64,000 nucleotides of DNA, from positions 868,001 through 932,000 of the forward strand of contig NZ_FXTC01000001.1 in the NCBI RefSeq assembly GCF_900182655.1, given 5' to 3'. Under the pieces are notes generated by a model that was given only the letters and a program-made list of their open reading frames with translations, had not been told where the DNA came from and made no database searches. Position 1 is the first letter of the stretch; each line of letters starts with the position of its first letter. This stretch comes from Chryseobacterium rhizoplanae (GTDB lineage Bacteria > Bacteroidota > Bacteroidia > Flavobacteriales > Weeksellaceae). Below are positions 55,699 to 63,446 of the stretch, one piece after another. Both the position numbers and the translations under genes were made by a program.

Positions 55699-56412
55699 AT
55701 GAAAAATCACATAATAATATTGATCCTACAAGCTTGTATTTGGAATTTTGCAAGCTGTCAAGCTGTAAATGATTATTCTGGAACCTATGGAATAAAAGGT
55801 TCTGGACAAAAATTGCAATTAGACTCTAAAGGCTTTTATATTTTATATAATTCAAAATCTTTTGGTCATCTTGCTACAGATTTTTGTGAATATGCTTCTA
55901 AAGGGCAATGGAAAAAGATAAGTTCTGATGTCATAGACTTAACAAGCGAAAATTATTATTTGAAACAAGAAGGTTTTAAATACGATTTGAAACAAGAATC
56001 TAAGCTTTCTAAGGATAGTGTATATATTAATATAATCTTACCAAAAGAGTTTGAAGATATTGCAACTCCAGAATATGATCTCTTATTTAATTACAATACA
56101 TCTAAAAGAATAGTAACCATAAATAGACAAATAAAATTATCAAAGAAAGATTATTCTTTAATTGGAGTAAAAAATCAATTGACTTTAAATATAAAGTTTA
56201 ATGCTAAAGGAGAAAGATTTTTTAATAATAGATTAAATTATAATATTTTACAAGACTATCCTTTCGATGTAGAAAAATTCAATTATTTTACAATTAGTCT
56301 TCCTAACTTCAATCAATGTTTTTATGATTTTGAACCCTATTATCACAGTTATATTTATATAAAAGATAAAAATACATTAATGTGGAAAGGAGAAGAATGG
56401 ATAAAACAATAA
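55699..56412 (+). CDS. Putative immunity lipoprotein of cassette 2
   Basis: A 237-residue protein with a signal peptide and lipobox-like FASC (Cys20), so it is probably an envelope lipoprotein. The mature part is Lys/Asn/Tyr-rich and beta-like, and I recognise no family. Its ATG follows the Rhs stop codon with no gap, which strongly suggests toxin-immunity pairing. An envelope immunity protein would fit a toxin acting in the periplasm. Its sequence is very AT-rich compared with the Rhs scaffold. Confidence 0.68.
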   Translation: MKNHIIILILQACIWNFASCQAVNDYSGTYGIKGSGQKLQLDSKGFYILYNSKSFGHLATDFCEYASKGQWKKISSDVIDLTSENYYLKQEGFKYDLKQESKLSKDSVYINIILPKEFEDIATPEYDLLFNYNTSKRIVTINRQIKLSKKDYSLIGVKNQLTLNIKFNAKGERFFNNRLNYNILQDYPFDVEKFNYFTISLPNFNQCFYDFEPYYHSYIYIKDKNTLMWKGEEWIKQ

Positions 56413-56415
56413 ATA

Positions 56416-56442
56416 AAAACCCGCTCATAGAGCGGGTTTTTA
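56416..56442 (+). terminator. Terminator of Rhs cassette 2
   Basis: A perfect AAAACCCGCT / AGCGGGTTTT stem (10 bp) followed by more T. It lies 4 nt after the immunity-like gene. Confidence 0.92.
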
Positions 56443-56730
56443 TTTTATAAAATGCTTTGCAGCTTAGTTTGCTTAAGGAAAGCATCAAGGAGACCATCAA
56501 GGAGAGCGAAGACATGATGTTTACCGTTTTCAGTGAAAAGGTAAAAGCAGTTCTCATTGAGACTGCTTTTTCTGAGGATACTTAAGTGCCAATTATGACC
56601 TTTCTCTGCCTTTATATTAAGAAACCTTTTCCCACTTTACATCTTACGCGGTACAAAATAATTAAAGTCACGGATAGCAATTAAAAAAAACGATAAATGG
56701 ATTGCCGTTAGGAAAACAGGTAATACCTTA

Positions 56731-57241
56731 TTGATACTCCATCATGAAACAGGTACTGTTGGGATTGGTAAGGGATTGGGGGAGAATGGTGAAGTAAATA
56801 CGGTTAGTCCTGAGGATATGAACCTCAATGAAATGCTCAGTATCGAGTGTAATGAGAATTCCTTTACTGAGTTTTATTCTACGTTTTATCACCAGCTGAA
56901 AGAGCCTTCAGAATTTTCTTTTTTTAAGGTAATGGAGTATGAAGCAAAGCAAACGGCTTTGAACTTACAGAAATATATAGATGAGGCTCCAAATGATGTG
57001 AAACAGGAATTAAAGAAATATGAGATTTCTATTGATGTGGTGGAAGCTCATAGAAAAGCGGGAGAGGGGAAGACCGTAGGTAAGGGAGAGGATGTTGGAA
57101 ATAGTTATTTATATAAGCGAGCAGTTGGATTGGAAGATGATGGAGAAGCTGGGCTGGAATAAGGAAAGACTGGAAGAGGTGGGGGCTTTGGAACCGATGC
57201 TAATGATTTTGGAGAAGTGGAACTCAGGTTTCATTCGGTAA
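56731..57241 (+). pseudogene. DUF3945-type conjugative-element gene remnant
   Basis: A degraded copy of the DUF3945-family gene carried by Bacteroidota integrative conjugative elements. The first reading frame (56731-57162) has NTVSPEDMN, FTEFYSTFYHQLKEPSEFSFFKVM and a helical segment. A second frame (57140-57241) has MEKLGWNKERLEEVGALEPML, which normally follows in the same protein, then stops. The normal protein is several hundred residues long, so this is a remnant. The interval 56450-56730 upstream codes in one frame for a short helical stretch (SIKETIKESEDMMFTVF), unassigned. Confidence 0.6.
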
Positions 57242-57375
57242 GAAATAACCAGGACGTACATCAGATGCTTAAAATCAGTTCGCGGTCATTACAGCTTTAC
57301 CGGTCGGGCAAGAAACTGCCGTATTACACGATAAGCGGTAAATTATATTATAAGCTTTCCGATGTGCATCAATGA
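57205..57375 (+). pseudogene. HTH (excisionase-like) gene remnant
   Basis: The frame ending at TGA 57373 reads NNQDVHQMLKISSRSLQLYR and SGKKLPYYTISGKLYYKLSDVHQ. This is the helix-turn-helix of the small DNA-binding proteins carried by Bacteroidota mobile elements. No upstream start or N-terminal helix is recognisable, and it overlaps the DUF3945 remnant, so a deletion has probably fused the two. Confidence 0.55.
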
Positions 57376-57697
57376 ATCTGGGACAGTTTTAATAGCTGAT
57401 TGCTGAATGGTAGATGATGGTTTTATTAGTAATAAAATGATGCGAAATAGTGGAACAGGTGACTTGGTCATGATCTATCAAACATATAAGCAGCGGCGTA
57501 ATATTTGCATTTTTTTAAGTACTAAAGATAAATCATTTTAAAAGATCAACCATGGGAGACAATAACACCAAAAAAGGGGAATATTACTGCGAGCACTACA
57601 GTGGTTCTGGAAAATAGAATATTTTATATTATTAGTTAAGCTGTAGGTACTTCAGGATAAGCTCATTTTTTTAATCTTTTAACCAATATAATTACTA
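57376..57697. other. Intergenic region with a 21-codon ORF
   Basis: About 320 nt with no known feature. The only candidate is a 21-codon ORF at 57552-57617 (MGDNNTKKGEYYCEHYSGSGK), which has a good ATG but no matching family. I cannot distinguish it from chance or from a remnant of the mobile element genes upstream. Confidence 0.3.
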
Positions 57698-58591
57698 ATG
57701 ACCGGCAATAAAAAATCAATTTATAGTGCTCTTGCTGCGAATCTGTTAATCGCATTAACAAAGTTTATAGCAGGTTCAGTTACTAACAGTTCCTCCATGA
57801 TTTCCGAGGGAATCCATTCAACAGTTGATACCGCAAACCAACTGTTACTTTTATATGGATTAAAAAGGAGCAAGAAGGCCGCTGATCAATCTCATCCATT
57901 TGGATATGGCAAAGAGCTGTATTTCTGGTCTTTTGTCGTTTCAATCTTGATATTCGGACTGGGAGGTGCTTTATCAATTTATCAGGGAATTGCACATATT
58001 ATTGAACCTGAACTTATGAAAGATCCATTCTGGAACTATATTGTATTGTTCCTTTCTCTTATTTTCGAGGGAACTTCTCTATTTATTGCCATCAGAGAAT
58101 TTAATAAGATCCGTAATGGCCTTGGCTGGTGGGAGGCAATTATAAAAAGTAAAGATCCTTCCAGTTTTCTTGTTGTTTTTGAAGACGGCGCAGCAGTTGC
58201 AGGTTTGATTATCGTAATGATTTTGATGTGGGTAAGCCATTCACTGCAAATTCCGGAATTGGATGGATTGGCATCGGTGATCGTAGGATTGATACTGGTT
58301 TTTGTTTCGTTTATACTGGCGAGAGAAAGCAGAAGCCTTTTGATGGGAGAAGGCATAGCTCCCGATATGAGAGAAAAAATTGCTCAGCTGGCAGAAAAAG
58401 ACGGGGCCGTGGTGAAAACAAAAAATATTCTATCAACTTATCAGTCACCAGAGGAAGTGGTATTGATGCTTATTATTGATTTTGAGGAACATCTCGATAC
58501 AGAAGAAATCACTGAGGCAATACGCCGTATCCGTGCGGATATAAAAAATGAATTTAAATTTGTCCACTTTGTGATTATACAGCCAGAATAG
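57698..58591 (+). CDS. Cation diffusion facilitator transporter
   Basis: A 297-residue inner-membrane transporter of the CDF family. There are about six hydrophobic segments. The metal-site residues are in SMISEGIHSTVDTANQ (TM2) and HPFGYGKELYFWS, plus ELDGLASVIVG (TM5). A short C-terminal cytoplasmic metallochaperone-like domain begins near 215. Members export Zn, Mn, Fe or Co with proton antiport. The TM2 and TM5 motifs are less typical than in ZitB, so the metal cannot be assigned. Confidence 0.9.
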   Translation: MTGNKKSIYSALAANLLIALTKFIAGSVTNSSSMISEGIHSTVDTANQLLLLYGLKRSKKAADQSHPFGYGKELYFWSFVVSILIFGLGGALSIYQGIAHIIEPELMKDPFWNYIVLFLSLIFEGTSLFIAIREFNKIRNGLGWWEAIIKSKDPSSFLVVFEDGAAVAGLIIVMILMWVSHSLQIPELDGLASVIVGLILVFVSFILARESRSLLMGEGIAPDMREKIAQLAEKDGAVVKTKNILSTYQSPEEVVLMLIIDFEEHLDTEEITEAIRRIRADIKNEFKFVHFVIIQPE

Positions 58592-58717
58592 ATACTTAAA
58601 CAGGTGAGTAATATATAGTCTAAATTTTTTTAATTCTTGCATAAACTGAGATTCTTCTTTTTACCGTTTAAAGAATCCCAGCTGCATAGAGTAGGAAAAG
58701 TGTTAATTTTTTTTAAT

Positions 58718-58741
58718 CGAATGATTATTCGTTTATATTTG
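58718..58741 (+). promoter_or_regulatory. TetR operator 1 and promoter
   Basis: The dyad CGAAT-GATT-ATTCG (58718-58731) is directly followed by the TATATTTG -7 box (58734-58741). A closely related dyad is at 59351-59364 in front of the VOC gene. A repressor bound here would block the promoter of its own gene. Confidence 0.7.
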
Positions 58742-58745
58742 CGGA

Positions 58746-59333
58746 GTGAGATTAAAAGATGATAAAAAGGAATTGATCATTCGGCAGGAAGCCATAAAGA
58801 TGATCGTCGAAAATGGTTTTGATGGGTTCAGTATGCAGAAACTGGCAAAAAAGGCTGCAATTTCTCCATCTACCATTTATGTTTACTTTAAGAGCCGTGA
58901 AGATCTGGTAAATCAGCTCTATATTGATGTGCATAACAGATTTGAAAAAGAAGCATTGATCGGGTTTGATGCTCATCTGAAATTTGAAGAAGGATTGTGG
59001 CTTCAATGGAAAAACCGACTTGAAAATATTTTAAGAAATCCTTTGGAATACCGTTTCCATGAACAATTTAGGAATTCTCCATTGATCAAAATGAATGGAA
59101 TGCAGCAAACTCTTTTCAGGAAAATAATGAATGATTTTGTTAAAAATGCAGTGACACGTAAAGAGATTCCGGATTTACCAGTTGAGGTTTTTTGGACTGT
59201 CGCTTATGGACCTTTTTATACACTCATCAAATTCCATCTTGATAAAGCTACAATGTCTGGTAAACCATTTTCACTGACTGCCCAAAATTTACGTCAAACT
59301 TTCGAGCTGGTTGCAAAAGCATTGCGTGTATAA
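58746..59333 (+). CDS. TetR/AcrR family transcriptional regulator
   Basis: A 195-residue repressor. The N-terminal HTH (about 10-50) shows FSMQKLAKKAAISPSTIYVYFKSREDLVNQLY, a textbook TetR DNA-binding motif, and the C-terminal ligand-binding helices follow. The start is GTG at 58746, only 5 nt after the -7 box, so the message may be leaderless; the next in-frame ATG would cut into the HTH. Two matching operators, upstream of itself and of the next gene, suggest it controls both. Confidence 0.9.
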   Translation: MRLKDDKKELIIRQEAIKMIVENGFDGFSMQKLAKKAAISPSTIYVYFKSREDLVNQLYIDVHNRFEKEALIGFDAHLKFEEGLWLQWKNRLENILRNPLEYRFHEQFRNSPLIKMNGMQQTLFRKIMNDFVKNAVTRKEIPDLPVEVFWTVAYGPFYTLIKFHLDKATMSGKPFSLTAQNLRQTFELVAKALRV

Positions 59334-59350
59334 AAATTTTAAATTTTAAT

Positions 59351-59364
59351 CGAATGAACGTTCG
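59351..59364 (+). promoter_or_regulatory. TetR operator 2
   Basis: CGAATGAACGTTCG contains a perfect GAACGTTC core and matches operator 1 (58718-58731) at 11 of 14 positions. It lies 30 nt before the VOC gene. Confidence 0.68.
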
Positions 59365-59393
59365 ATAATGTATAAACCTTTTAAATTGAAACT

Positions 59394-59753
59394 ATGACAA
59401 TTAATCACTTAAACCTCGTCGTTACCGATGTAAACAAATCGGTTCTTTTTTTTGAGAGATATTTTGAGTTCACTTGTGAGCTTATAAAAGGAGAGCACAT
59501 CATTGCGATATTAAGTAATAAAGAAAATTTTACGCTCGTCCTAATGAACAGTAAAAATGAAGATACCACCTATCCAAAAGACTTCCATATAGGTTTTATG
59601 TTAGATGATCTAAAAGCGGTCGATGATCTGTATCAAAAACTGATTAAAGGTGGTATAGCAATAAGCCAGTCTCCAAGAAAAATCAGGAACAGTTATGCTT
59701 TCTACTTCTGGTTTGAAAATATATTTATTGAAGTAGGACATTACCTTTCCTAG
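59394..59753 (+). CDS. VOC family (glyoxalase-like) protein
   Basis: A 119-residue protein of the vicinal oxygen chelate superfamily, with INHLNLVVTDVNKSVLFFERYF at the start and the FYFWFENIFIEVGHY end typical of these folds. VOC members include glyoxalases, dioxygenases and antibiotic-binding proteins; which one is unclear. It is next to a TetR gene and has its own operator, so it is a plausible inducible detoxification or resistance gene. Confidence 0.85.
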   Translation: MTINHLNLVVTDVNKSVLFFERYFEFTCELIKGEHIIAILSNKENFTLVLMNSKNEDTTYPKDFHIGFMLDDLKAVDDLYQKLIKGGIAISQSPRKIRNSYAFYFWFENIFIEVGHYLS

Positions 59754-59833
59754 ATTTGCTACCGCGTAGATTGGTATCAAAATAAGGAAAGTAGAAAAAA
59801 TTTCTTTTTGAAGAAGGTACTATAAAAAAATTA

Positions 59834-59870
59834 AAAACTGGTCAAGACTATTTAGGTCTTAACCAGTTTT
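59834..59870. terminator. Terminator-like hairpin after the VOC gene
   Basis: AAAACTGGTCAAGAC / GTCTTAACCAGTTTT forms a long stem with a short loop. A second hairpin (TTCTCGTC-GAAA-GACGAGAA, 60073-60092) lies further along, with a GAAA tetraloop. The rest of 59754-60121 shows nothing recognisable. Confidence 0.75.
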
Positions 59871-60121
59871 GAAATTCATTGAACCTTTATAGGTTGCAAA
59901 TATTTTTAAAGAGCGAATTTTATAGTAAAACCAACATTTCCTTGCTTGTGGCCGTTAGAATGATCAATAAACAAATATTAAATTTGCTAAAATAGCGTTG
60001 TTGAGTCATTATGATCTAAAATAGACCCTTTAGACGTATATTTTAATGATGATGATGTTCTCGATTGAGAAATTCTCGTCGAAAGACGAGAAAAATAAAA
60101 AATAATCCTATATAACCCAAG

Positions 60122-60595
60122 CTATTGGGTTAAATCTGTTACGGATTCCTGCGATTTTAGGTAAGGAGTTCCTTGACCTCTTTCAATGTATGATTTTAGG
60201 CTTGCCGTAAATTGTTTCCAGCCGTCCGAGCAGATCTGATAGCATTCAATCTTCGGATGAAGCCCCTGATGTTCCAGGTGTAATGTGGTGCCATCATCCG
60301 ATCCGGCGATTTTCCAGCTAATGGTCGTACCGATCCATTCTTTTTTGTTTTCCAGGCCAGGAATATTTAACAATGAGTCTTCTACGTGCCAGACCACTTT
60401 TGCATTAGGGTGTAGTTCCTGTACCCTAAATTGTTTGAAAACCTGTTCGCCAAAACGAATGGTAAAAGATTCACCCTGTTTATCTGAAATGCCTTCAAAC
60501 ATTTCAGTCCACCAAAGCGGAATGGCAATTGTAAGTGCAGCAAAGACCTTTTCGGCCGTTGCATCAAAAAATATTGTACTTCTGTAATTTTCCAT
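60122..60595 (-). CDS. SRPBCC (AHSA1-like) protein
   Basis: A 157-residue START/AHSA1-fold protein with FFDATAEKVFAALT at the N-terminus, WWTEMFEG, and GTTISWKIAGSDDGTTLHLEHQGL with C-terminal GWKQFTASLKSYIE. These cavity proteins bind hydrophobic ligands or act as Hsp90 co-chaperone-like factors; the ligand is unknown. It is transcribed alone on the minus strand. Confidence 0.88.
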   Translation of the reverse strand: MENYRSTIFFDATAEKVFAALTIAIPLWWTEMFEGISDKQGESFTIRFGEQVFKQFRVQELHPNAKVVWHVEDSLLNIPGLENKKEWIGTTISWKIAGSDDGTTLHLEHQGLHPKIECYQICSDGWKQFTASLKSYIERGQGTPYLKSQESVTDLTQ

Positions 60596-60780
60596 TTGAT
60601 CGATTTATATTTTTTTACTGTAATACTCAAAATTACGCTTTAATAGCTAATGATCGCTTGGCATAGGACAAGTAATTATCACTGAATCAGAAGTATTTTG
60701 CTTAATGATAAAATGGCTGAACAACAGGTATATATAATCTAATTTATGTATTTTTAAATCACTAAACAATTATTGTTAAA

Positions 60781-61284
60781 ATGCGCTATACTAACGAGAA
60801 CATCATTATAAGGGAATTTAATCCACAAGAACTTCATTTATTCCTTGATCTGTTTAAAAGTGAGCAGGTTTCCCGCTATCTTCCTTACAAATCTCCCGAA
60901 GAACTTAAAAATATGTTTGAAAAGGCACTTCTCGATTATAGGCAGGGCCCGCTTAGCAGATGGGGAATTTTTGACCTGCAAAGTGGCGATTTTGTAGGAG
61001 TATGTATGGCTAGGGTATTCTCTGAAAATACCGATTGGATCGAAATAGGATATATGCTGCGTGAAAATTATTGGGGAAAAGGTATAGGAACACAGGTGAG
61101 TAGGGCAGTAGTCAGTTATTGCCTTGCAGCTGATCGGGGAAAAGAAATTGTTGCCCTAACCGACACTGATAATATAGGTTCACAAAAAGTACTTCTTAAT
61201 AGTGGATTCGAAAGGCAAGAAAATTTAGTCAGGGATGATAAAGAACTTGCTTATTTTAAATTACAGGAAAAGACTCATTCTTGA
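60781..61284 (+). CDS. GNAT family N-acetyltransferase
   Basis: A 167-residue acetyltransferase of the RimJ/RimL type. The central EIGYMLRENYWGKGIGTQVSRAVVSY holds the acetyl-CoA pyrophosphate-binding loop (GKGIGT), and LTDTDNIGSQKVLLNSGF provides the later conserved segment. It transfers an acetyl group to an amine; the target is unknown. Monocistronic. Confidence 0.9.
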   Translation: MRYTNENIIIREFNPQELHLFLDLFKSEQVSRYLPYKSPEELKNMFEKALLDYRQGPLSRWGIFDLQSGDFVGVCMARVFSENTDWIEIGYMLRENYWGKGIGTQVSRAVVSYCLAADRGKEIVALTDTDNIGSQKVLLNSGFERQENLVRDDKELAYFKLQEKTHS

Positions 61285-61360
61285 ACATCCAGATTGAGAC
61301 CATCAATGAGAGCTGAGAAGTAAGTTTATTTGAAAAATCTGCATTTTCTCGTTCAAAAAA

Positions 61361-61459
61361 AAATCCTGCAAAAAATTAAATTTTGCAGGATTAATCAAGC
61401 TTTTAACGCATTTTGAAGATTTCTTCATTAATGCCAGTGGAGAATACGGGATTCGAACC
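61361..61459 (-). repeat. Right copy of the att-like direct repeat (with intact tRNA-Ala)
   Basis: This 99-nt stretch aligns with 32061-32158. It includes the hairpin AAATCCTGCA / TGCAGGATT (61361-61392), which on the minus strand is the tRNA terminator, and the 24-nt core AGTGGAGAATACGGGATTCGAACC (61436-61459) at the 3' end of tRNA-Ala. The copies are in the same orientation, about 29.3 kb apart, which fits att sites flanking an integrated element. Confidence 0.75.
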
Positions 61460-61511
61460 CGTGACCTTTTGACTGCCAGTCAAACGCGCTAGCCAACTGC
61501 GCCAATCCCCC
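61438..61511 (-). tRNA. tRNA-Ala (anticodon GGC)
   Basis: A 74-nt tRNA read on the minus strand. The acceptor GGGGGAT pairs with ATTCTCC with the tRNA-Ala identity pair G3-U70. The D arm is GCGC / GCGC, the anticodon stem is TTTGA / TCAAA with loop CTGGCAG (anticodon GGC), and the T arm ACGGG / CCCGT encloses TTCGAAT. CCA is not fully encoded. It is the intact copy of the sequence whose 3' fragment lies at 32135. Confidence 0.95.
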
Positions 61512-61871
61512 ATGTCTTCTTTTATTGCGAAGCGGGTACAAAAGTAAGTATTTAAATAATATATGCAACTATTTTGTGGTTTTTATTTGATAAAAATTTG
61601 AAACAGGATAGATCTGAATATTGAGCATGTGCAAAATTTATATGCAGAACATTATGTATTGTATTCATAACCACTTTAGAACATTCTTTTTACAAATTGC
61701 AATACTAACTTTTTTATGCTAAGCTCAAATTCCGCTTTAAAAATCAGTATTATTGTAAGAAAATAATTTTCTGCAATATTGACGGAGCATTGGACATTTT
61801 TTTAATCATCAAAAGAATGGCTGTTATCCTAAATGTTTTAATACCATATTGTTAATCAGCTAAAATTAAAA
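61512..61871. other. Intergenic region before the molybdopterin cluster
   Basis: A 360-nt AT-rich spacer. I see no ORF over 30 codons of interest, no repeat and no moco-riboswitch-like structure. It presumably holds the promoters for the tRNA (minus) and for moaD (plus). Confidence 0.4.
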
Positions 61872-62114
61872 ATGATACTCAAAATATTAGCATTCGGAAT
61901 CACGAAAGATATTTTCGGAACCTCGGAAAAAGAAATAGAAATAGATGAAGGTGCAGATGTTAAAGCACTGAAAACACTGTTGGAAAAAGACTTTCCGGAA
62001 CTGAAAAAACTTAAATCCTATTTTATTGCCGTTGATGATGAATATGCAGAAGACAGCCACATCATAACGGTTTCTAACGAAATAGCAATAATCCCTCCGG
62101 TAAGCGGCGGATAA
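61872..62114 (+). CDS. moaD: Molybdopterin synthase small subunit
   Basis: An 80-residue ubiquitin-fold sulfur carrier. It ends in IIPPVSGG, the C-terminal Gly-Gly that is thiocarboxylated and donates sulfur to make molybdopterin. The beta-grasp pattern and length are normal. It starts the molybdenum-cofactor cluster and is 5 nt upstream of moaE, its partner. Confidence 0.93.
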   Translation: MILKILAFGITKDIFGTSEKEIEIDEGADVKALKTLLEKDFPELKKLKSYFIAVDDEYAEDSHIITVSNEIAIIPPVSGG

Positions 62115-62119
62115 TAGAT

Positions 62120-62536
62120 ATGATAGATATAAAAATAACAGATAACCCACTGGATATCAAAGAATGTTTTACCCTTGCTTCCGATCCGGCATGTGGGGGA
62201 ATTGCATCATTTGTAGGGACAGTACGAAATCATACCAAAGACAAAATTGTCACCAGACTTGAGTATGAGTGCTATGAATCTATGGCTGTTAAGGAGATGC
62301 GGAAAATTGCAGATAAAGCTATTGCTTTGTTTTCAGTAAAAAATATTGTAGTTCACCATCGTACCGGAACCTTATTTCCCGGCGATACAGCGGTGATAAT
62401 TATCGTAAGCGATGGGCATAGAAATGCGGTTTTCGATGCGTGCAGCTATATTATTGAGACGATTAAGCAAACTGTTCCTATCTGGAAAAAAGAAGTGCTG
62501 GAAAACGGGGAAGAATGGGTTTCTGCACATCCCTAA
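62120..62536 (+). CDS. moaE: Molybdopterin synthase catalytic subunit
   Basis: A 138-residue MoaE, which inserts two sulfurs into precursor Z to form molybdopterin. The FVGTVRNHTK loop (about 31-40), HHRTGTLFPGDTAVIIIVS, HRNAVFDACSYIIETIKQTVPIWKKE with its conserved lysines and the length all fit. It forms the heterotetramer with MoaD encoded just upstream. Confidence 0.95.
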   Translation: MIDIKITDNPLDIKECFTLASDPACGGIASFVGTVRNHTKDKIVTRLEYECYESMAVKEMRKIADKAIALFSVKNIVVHHRTGTLFPGDTAVIIIVSDGHRNAVFDACSYIIETIKQTVPIWKKEVLENGEEWVSAHP

Positions 62537-62570
62537 ATTTTGTACCTTTACTAGACCAGTTATTTAAATT

Positions 62571-63446
62571 ATGAAAGCCGATCTGTTATCCAATAAGTCA
62601 GTCAAGCAGTTAGAAATTGTCAAAGTCAATGAAAACAGCAGTTTCCGTTTTACAGATGATATTTCTATAGAAGAACCTTTGGAAATAAGGGTTTCATATC
62701 TGGCCACAGATCAAAAAGAATCTAAAAATATATCCGTAACCATGCGGACTCCCGGAAACGACGCAGAGCTGGCAGCAGGTTTTTTATTTACGGAAGGAAT
62801 TATTTCCAACCGGAGTCAGATTAAAAATATATATTACCCGGAATCAGAATGTTCCAGAAACAGCGAAAATGCTGTCATTGTTGAGCTTATTGATAATTTT
62901 GTTCCTGAACTTAAGAAAGCCGACCGAAACTTTTATACAACTTCCAGTTGTGGCGTATGCGGAAAAGGCTCCATAGAATCTATACGGACCGTAAGTCCTT
63001 TTCTTCATCAGAAAAAAGAAAATACGGTTGTTTCCCTTGAAACCATCTATCAGTTATCCGAAAAATTATGCTCTTTCCAGAATAATTTCAGTGCTACAGG
63101 AGGTATACATGCTTCCGGTATCTTTGATTTGGAGGGCAATCTGCTTGCTTTACGGGAAGATGTAGGAAGGCATAATGCATTGGATAAACTTATAGGTCAT
63201 GCGTTATCTGCGGATTTGCTTCCTCTTACGGATAAAATTCTGGTTTTAAGCGGTAGGGCCAGTTTTGAACTTATTCAGAAAGCGGCAATGGCAGGAATTA
63301 CAATTGTCGCAGCAATAGGAGCACCTTCCAGTCTGGCGGTAGATCTTGCAAAAGAATTTGATATTACCTTATTGGGCTTTCTCCGGGATAACCGTTTTAA
63401 TATCTACCATAGCGGGAACCATTTTAAAATTGAAAATTTATTATGA
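62571..63446 (+). CDS. fdhD: FdhD formate dehydrogenase accessory sulfurtransferase
   Basis: A 291-residue FdhD, which sulfurates the molybdenum cofactor so that FdhF-type oxidoreductases become active. The essential pair Cys127/Cys130 lies in TTSSCGVCGKG. TMRTPGNDAELAAGFLFTEG (about 57-76), TGGIHASGIFD and EDVGRHNALDKLIG are also conserved. It overlaps the following gene by 4 nt and precedes the FdhF/YdeP-like oxidoreductase gene that it presumably serves. Confidence 0.95.
   Translation: MKADLLSNKSVKQLEIVKVNENSSFRFTDDISIEEPLEIRVSYLATDQKESKNISVTMRTPGNDAELAAGFLFTEGIISNRSQIKNIYYPESECSRNSENAVIVELIDNFVPELKKADRNFYTTSSCGVCGKGSIESIRTVSPFLHQKKENTVVSLETIYQLSEKLCSFQNNFSATGGIHASGIFDLEGNLLALREDVGRHNALDKLIGHALSADLLPLTDKILVLSGRASFELIQKAAMAGITIVAAIGAPSSLAVDLAKEFDITLLGFLRDNRFNIYHSGNHFKIENLL

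Noticed and set aside
34790..56412. Many overlapping antisense ORFs within the Rhs genes
   Set aside because: They lie opposite long, clearly coding frames with signal peptides and conserved domains and have no domains of their own.
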